64,000 nucleotides of DNA from Hexactinellida sp. DTS-2022 (taxonomy: Eukaryota > Porifera > Hexactinellida), in the NCBI GenBank assembly GCA_028753945.1, contig JAPNXP010000004.1, positions 3,348,001-3,412,000 on the forward strand, in the 5' to 3' direction. The position numbers were made by a program, and so were the translations under genes. The notes beneath the pieces were generated by a model. It did no database searches. It saw nothing but the letters and a program-made list of their open reading frames with translations, and was not told the DNA's origin. Shown piece after piece: positions 58,121 to 64,000 of the stretch. The stretch's first letter is position 1; each line of letters opens with the position of its first letter.

Positions 58121-60519
58121 TATCTGTAACTGATGATACAGAACCGTACTATCCTTATGGTGCAGCTGAAATATATTGAGTTATTTAGATGAAAATTTGA
58201 ATTACCAAAACAAATTTCATTGTGTAACATTATTTTAGGGGACTCCCTACGGAATAGTTTTAATACACCACATAAATTTACTATTCCTATTAATTAGTTT
58301 CTTGGCGTAGTAAGGCCACGGAGCGGTTGTCAATTGATCGTCAAGCGATTTAAGTAGTCCTGAATAATTTCAGGGAGAAACTCAATAATAATTTTGAGTT
58401 TCTCCCTAAAGTTGCCATTTGATCTGTTTAGTAGTTTTCGCCCCTGATAGGAAGTCCATTTGTTTACTTCCACAATGCTCTGTTCAGATTTTAATGCTTG
58501 GATAAATTTCCAAATAGTCGGGTTATGACAATCAACAGTAGATTAGAAAAAGAAGTGCCAGGCCTCCACTGTATTGGTTGTCGGGGTATCCTGCGAAACC
58601 TTCTGGATTGTAATATCATAATAAAATGGGAAATATTGGTTGTTGAAGAACAATGCCAAAGGGTCCTTCCAATGCCTCAAACCTTCAGTTACTCACACGG
58701 GGAGATTCTGAACTACACTCGGGAAGAGTGTTTAAACATCAATTGGAGGCGAGACTGCAAGAGCTGGAAAAACTATTTATTGCTGCCTTTTCTAAACACG
58801 TCAACATATGGGTTAGAACTATGCTAGTAGACATAGTTCTTGAAATGCTTCCCACATCCAGTTTTGTCAACAAAAAAATAAATATTGAGGTATATTTACT
58901 ATATTAACATTTCGTAGTGGCTCTGGTCCACGTATGATGTAAACTTGTTCAAATAGTAAAGGAGCAGTCTTAAATATGTCATCGGCAACCAAATGTGAGC
59001 TAACTCTGAGTACCAGAAGTTATAACCCTCCGAAATTCTGATATTTCTATTTCTATGCATAATTAATTCGATTTTTATTTACAATATGATATTTTATGCT
59101 CCCTTGTATTTACTTTTAGAGTAGGAACAAAAACTTAGAGTATGAACAAATCTTTATTTGAAATTTTTGAAACTTTAGGTTGAACTGGAATTCGAATTTT
59201 AAATGGAACGCTTGCGTTGAATATAACTATTAATCTGTCTTGGTTTAACAGCTGTCATCTCAGAAAACAGTCAGAAATTAGCAACGAACAGTGACCTTAC
59301 TTTGGAATGTATTTGTATAATGGAAATAATTCAATAATTACAAAATTCGTGCGGGAGTGAATCCCGAGTGATATCTGAAACGGGCGGTAGAGCTGAACAA
59401 GATTACAACTAATAGTGACATAAAAATTAGCTACCGACAGTGTGAAATCATGCTTGGCAGTCATACGTTTTTACATTTCCATTATTAACTTTCCGTTTCT
59501 AATAGTTTTTAGTAGATAATAATTATCAAAACATAAGCTTGGTTATCTTTTATAGTATCAATTTGACACCATTTCATTATTGGACACGCAATATTTTGCA
59601 AAATATTATTCCATAATACGTATCGAATTTTCGGTATCGGAATCTCGAATATTGAAATTTCGCTTCTCGATTTGTTATGTCAAAATATTATTCTTGATGT
59701 CTTTACTTTCTAAAATAAATTTTGCTTTATACATTCACTTCCCTTTTAGTTGACTTTAGCTCATTATAATTTCTATAGAACCAAAGATTATATTTACTTG
59801 CATTAATTTTGCCCTTTTCATAGTATGTATAATTCGAAAAGTGTTATGTCTTTTACCGAATTTTAGCTCCTAATACAGATGGTATTTTTCTCACTGATGA
59901 TGAAAATGATGAAATTGAGGTATGATCTCTTTGAGTTGATTTATATCTTAATTTACTACCAATGACTGTTGGCCTTAGTCAGGCTCACAAAAAATATTTT
60001 TCACTATCGACTTCCAGTAATCAAATCTGAGATATTAATTACAAACATTGCTACAAAGATGTTATTCATAATAGGATAGCGGTGTACATGTCAGGAATAC
60101 TTTGGTTCCGGTCCAAAACTGGTATCACATTATAATAGTGTGGGGGAAAACATATATTTTATCTTCTCGTTGCGACTAAAATGATATTTTCGAACCTGTC
60201 TATAGTTGAACATCATGACGCTGAATTTATGTTCAATACCTGTGTATGCACTCAATTTCTGAAAGTATTTCCACAAAAAATATCAATATCTAGCTACTGC
60301 TTAATGGACAATTGCACAAGTAGCAAAATAGAATTGTGTCTGTAACTGTGTGCTGTAACAAATGTGTCGGTATGCTTATTGAAATCGCTGTAATTCATAT
60401 GTATGTCGAAAATAATAATGTGTTCACAATTGTTTATTAATAAAATGGGATGTAAGTGTAACTGTCAATTGTGTTCGTTTAATAGTTGTCATATGCAGAT
60501 TACACTGCATTTTGTATTA
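58121..60519. other. AT-rich stretch with a hairpin and weak exon-like frames
   Basis: A hairpin at 58374-58409 has stem AGGGAGAAACTCA...TGAGTTTCTCCCT. A frame at 58653-58885 (SGRVFKHQLEARLQELEKLF, ending KINIE before GTATAT) and a short AG/GT-bounded stretch at 59865-59919 (GIFLTDDENDEIE) look exon-like but do not connect in phase. I cannot name a gene. Confidence 0.3.
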
Positions 60520-60790
60520 ATCCAAGCCCGCTTCGTTTGCTTGTTCGCTTCGCATGTAGAACACAACCACGCGCCAACCGCTTCGCGGTTGGTGTGCGGT
60601 TATTGCTTTTAAAATTAATTAAATATTAATGATTTCGTCGTCATGCGATAATGAGTAAGCAGATTGGCAATCTGTTCTGAACAACGTGTCCGTGTTATAA
60701 ATGTACACATCGATTATTTTTTAAATTTTATTTCCTAGATGGTATGAATTATGTGCAATTAAGTGACTTTTCAAAATGTGTGAATTATCT
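60520..60790. repeat. R2-related segment with hairpin
   Basis: The hairpin AACCACGCGCCAACCGC/GCGGTTGGTGTGCGGTT is at 60565-60601, and CATGCGATAATGAGTAAGC and ACGTGTCCG follow as at 23475-23525. Only one arm of the foldback is present. A TA microsatellite follows at 60798-60822. Confidence 0.65.
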
Positions 60791-60822
60791 ATATAGTAAA
60801 TATATATATATATATATATATA

Positions 60823-61083
60823 CCGTATTTTCCCGAATAAGCGCCCAGGCGCTTATTGTTTTCGTGACCCAAAATTATCCTGAAATTTTTGTGAAAAATC
60901 AAGAATATAATATTCACTTCGGTATCAAATTGTTTCCACCGCCAGTATACCTACCGAAGTTGCCAAAATCAATGGAATTACATTACAGTGGTCAAATAAT
61001 GTGTTTAGATTTTATCATACCAATGTCATCTTTATTGACCCGGCTCTCATTCAAGTCTCCGGCGCTTATTTGGGGAAATACGG
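60823..61083. mobile_element. mariner/pogo-like MITE (CCGTATTTTCCCGAATAAGC), 261 bp
   Basis: The ends are CCGTATTTTCCCGAATAAGC and GCTTATTTGGGGAAATACGG, flanked by TA. A second copy, in the opposite orientation, starts at 63875 and runs off the window. The open frame 60744-61094 is this MITE. Confidence 0.88.
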
Positions 61084-63872
61084 TATATATATAGATATAC
61101 CGTATATTGTAGATACGAATATAGAACTCGTGCTTATAGACCTGCCCTGTATTTTGAGAAATTTTTAAAAAGTTTTATCCTTAATGTTTTTTAATTTAGC
61201 TGGTGAAGTAATTGTTCTTGATCAGAGAATGATCGAACTTATGAATTTACTCACACTTAGCTAAATTATAGTTTCTATTTCGCTCGCTATCATGTACACT
61301 TAACAACTGATAGGAACACTTTAATATACTTACTTATTGAATGCTAGGCAAATAATTACTTTGATATTTGAACTTGTTTTTATATATTCTTACTTGTTGC
61401 TCAATCAATTCAGGACAAACCGACAAAAATAATTGTCTTCGTAATACTATTGCACAAGATTATTACTCATTATTGAGTTAATACCAATCATTTACTATAT
61501 TTCCCTTTGTTTACTTTTACTATTATAACCTGTTTACGCTGTAGTCAGCGTTTAAGTATGAACAAACATTGACCCTGAAACATTTAAAACATCATTTATA
61601 GGGGCTGGAGGAATGCTGCAGTGGTTTATATCGAATGGAAGCTATTAGAATTGAAATCTGTATGCTCCCAGATATTCATAATTATTGAGTATAGTGTTTG
61701 AGTCTATATGGTCTGCTAAAAAGGCATTGTAGGGAATATCTCTATTTGCACCTTTTATTCCAAATGATGATTCATTTTTTATGACCCACAGTTTCAACTT
61801 TGCTTGGTTTAGACAATCTATTATAACCTCTTTTATGCGAGGAACAAGACTCGTACACGTGATGCTTTGGAATATTGTATATGGAAATATCGCAGTCAGA
61901 GTTTCTTACGACTCTTAATCGTTTGGGTATCTCAGTTAGTTAGTACATTGAGGTGAAGTCAGCTCGCAACCTTCTTGCAGGCTACGCAGTGTATTCTTTG
62001 ATCTATGCAGATTCCTATACCCTCTCATTTCACTGGGATATCTTCCAGCTGACTTCCCGAGGAAGGGTGTATCCGGGGAAAAAGTCCCGGATTAAACATT
62101 CTCTGAGCCCAGGTTGTTAATTTAATTGCACGGGGCATGTCCCGTATTTATACTAAAGCTCCTCCCCTGCCCCGGCTGGCCAGATCCTGCGACCACCCCT
62201 TATGTCATCATTGGGGCTTTCGACCATGCAGATTGTGCTCATAAATATTCTCTCCCTAGCAGCGACAGCCGCCATTACCCTACAAGTTGCGGTTTAACGA
62301 TGTTCTTAACCATGTGAAACCCATATTTCCCATTATTTGTTTGTGTTACTCACAACTTATTTTATTGTCATATTAAGTCACCTCACCCAAAACAACTGGT
62401 AAGACCCACTTTACCACCGAAAATGCTAATATCACTTTATTCAAATGTACAGAGAGCCTGGAATATCTCTAGCAGTTTCCAGGCTCTCTGTTGGTGTTAT
62501 GTATTAACGAGGTTCTACTGTATAGCAATATATTTAAAGTCATTTTAGAGTAGTTTAAACAGCCGTCAACAAACTATTAGATGCATATTGTGTCAGGAAT
62601 AGAATTCCTATTGTTCAAATACTTTTGTGCTGGTCAGTGTATATTGAGACAAATAACCAACTGTGCTAATATTACAACGTACACTGCTAATAAACGGATA
62701 TCCGGATATCTAAATGCAATAGTATCCGGCATCCGGATATTTACGAATGACGGATAATTCCAAGCCTAGTAGCGCCTATGAAACAGTCAACAAGTTTTGG
62801 TCTATTCGAATACAAGTAACTGCAGTAAAGTTGGTGTTATTTAACCGTTTTGAGACTCCGGTTACGATAAAATATGTAACCGTTGACCGACATTAGCAGC
62901 GGCTTTCCGATTAACTGGTTGATCTTATAAAGTATTACACCAGGTCATGCCTGTGTGGTCAAGTGGACGCGTTTTTTGCTTCAACTGTTTTCGAATTAAC
63001 TATTCTGATTCAAATGTACTCTTTCAGCGACAATTTACAATTTATGAGCCCGTTGCATGATATTTGAGAAATTATACATGATATTTTTACTTTTTATGAT
63101 GAATTTAAGTTTGTATATTATTATATAGTTTTCAGTTCACATCACATTTTTTATTTAAATTATCCCTTATAATATATGCAAACATTACATTAATTAAATA
63201 TATTTAACTAATCTTGGTCAGAAAGATTAAAGTGAGGCATGTGAAAGGAAGATGGGGAAATAACCTTGGTGCTGGGTTAAATGAAGGGAGCGTTTATTGA
63301 ACCAATATAGAGTATAGTTTCGCTTGATCACCAGCATTCCGCTCCAGTATACCGAACACTTCGTCGAATTTAGAATCTAAACTTTCATTATTGCAATCTA
63401 TTCCGCTTAGCAGTGCCTTCTCTTGATTAAGCTTCTTTTTATGTCATCTTAGCCTTCTTCATAGCAACTATTTTCTTTTTAGAATTTTGTGAACCAAGTG
63501 AAGGAGTTGGGCTAAAAACCATCGGATCTTAATCCCCAAACCCAAATGTACCCATCGCAAGATCTATTCCTGATCTGTATCCTCAATCCATTCCTTCCCC
63601 TTGATGCTGCTTATTTTTATTTCGAGCTCATCAAACTGGACATCTGTGGACCTCCTCCAGTCCTTTTGGCAGATGCTAATTTGTCAGCTTTGGGAGGCTT
63701 GTGCTTACTTAGTAAATTATACCATTTTTTGAAGACTTAATCTCTAGTTCTCAATTGCTCGTGCTGCTCAGAGAGTTTCCTCGCTATATCCTGTAATACT
63801 TTATTTCTTGTCAACCATCACACAGTGGTTTATATGGACAATTCAGGAGAAATTGTTATTTACGATTGAAAT
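61084..63872. other. AT-rich stretch with small inverted repeats
   Basis: A hairpin at 62450-62490 has stem CAGAGAGCCTGGAA/TTCCAGGCTCTCTG. A pogo-like end is at 62503-62519 and a Tc1-like end (TACTTTTGTGCTGGTCAGTG) at 62620-62640, both without partners. GGATATCCGGATAT repeats are near 62695-62750. The short frames at 62126-62317 and 63546-63740 show no motif. Confidence 0.4.
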
Positions 63873-63874
63873 AT

Positions 63875-64000
63875 ACCGTATTTCCCCGAATATGCGCCGG
63901 GGACTTGAATGAGCGCCGGGTCAATAAAGATGACATTGGCATGATAAAATCTAAACACATTATTTGACCACTGTAATGTAATTCCATTGTTTTTGGCAAC
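63875..64000. mobile_element. mariner/pogo-like MITE, second copy, cut by the window edge
   Basis: It starts CCGTATTTCCCCGAATATGC after TA. The following 120 bases match the reverse complement of 60823-61083 (GAGCGCCGGGTCAATAAAGA, GACATTGGCATGATAAAATC). Confidence 0.85.

Noticed and set aside
60744-61094. 116-codon plus-strand frame
   Set aside because: It spans a TA microsatellite and a 261-bp MITE with perfect ends, so it is not a gene.
62126-62317. 63-codon GC-richer frame
   Set aside because: Short, no motif, and no splice or start context that stands out.
62503-62640. Pogo- and Tc1-like single ends as elements
   Set aside because: No matching opposite ends were found at plausible distance, so they are mentioned only as solitary ends.

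Overview
This window reads as intergenic, transposon-saturated DNA from an invertebrate animal. The evidence is eukaryotic: an AT-rich background, GT-AG introns, BED and THAP zinc-finger transposases, and many short inverted-repeat elements with target-site duplications (TSDs). The species cannot be named from sequence alone, and I found no convincing host gene, tRNA or rRNA gene. Almost every long open frame is a mobile-element protein or a shadow of one.

Layout. 1-790: a dispersed repeat with an RTE-like tail (R1). 942-2952: a hAT transposase relic with two compensating frameshifts. 3393-4780: repeat R3, holding a hAT MITE. 5702-10218: a second, larger hAT element with clustered subterminal motifs, a decayed BED transposase and a nested MITE. 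10345-10945: a pogo/Tigger-like transposase tail. 11071-11635: a MITE beside R1. 12000-16110: two P/THAP transposase relics. 17250-18753: GGATCC-rich and pogo-like MITEs. 19090-21780: a P-like relic split by a P-like MITE. 22280-24340: R1 with a foldback repeat and a hAT MITE nested in it. 26826-27342: a G-rich hAT MITE. 27900-32067: an apparently intact P-like transposon. 32757-33150: another P fragment. 34901-35449: a MULE-like foldback. 36700-41700: foldbacks, a pogo-like MITE, a 21-bp satellite and a hAT MITE. 41770-46830 (minus strand): a gypsy-type integrase with introns, followed by unidentified coding remnants. 47441-49616: nested Tc1- and pogo-like MITEs in R1. 51014-53408: a transposon-like unit around a conserved but unnamed protein. 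53937-56337: a P-like relic whose start codon was split by a MITE. 56488-57478: the second R3 copy. The rest is short MITEs and AT-rich sequence.

The strongest single observation is the element at 27900-32067. It has 71-bp terminal inverted repeats (TIRs) with one mismatch, a 7-bp TSD, and an uninterrupted 989-codon THAP transposase containing one 57-bp intron. At least four broken relatives lie within 26 kb. Two of them were cut by short elements that have the same CAT... ends and 7-bp TSDs, so autonomous and non-autonomous P-like elements appear to have been active on the same DNA. A second candidate for something undescribed is 51014-53408: a conserved, uncharacterised protein with an RNase-H-like acidic pattern lies between long inverted repeats, which suggests a DNA transposon family. 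A third is the intron-bearing gypsy-like integrase, which may be a Ginger-type DNA transposon or a former host gene rather than a retroelement.
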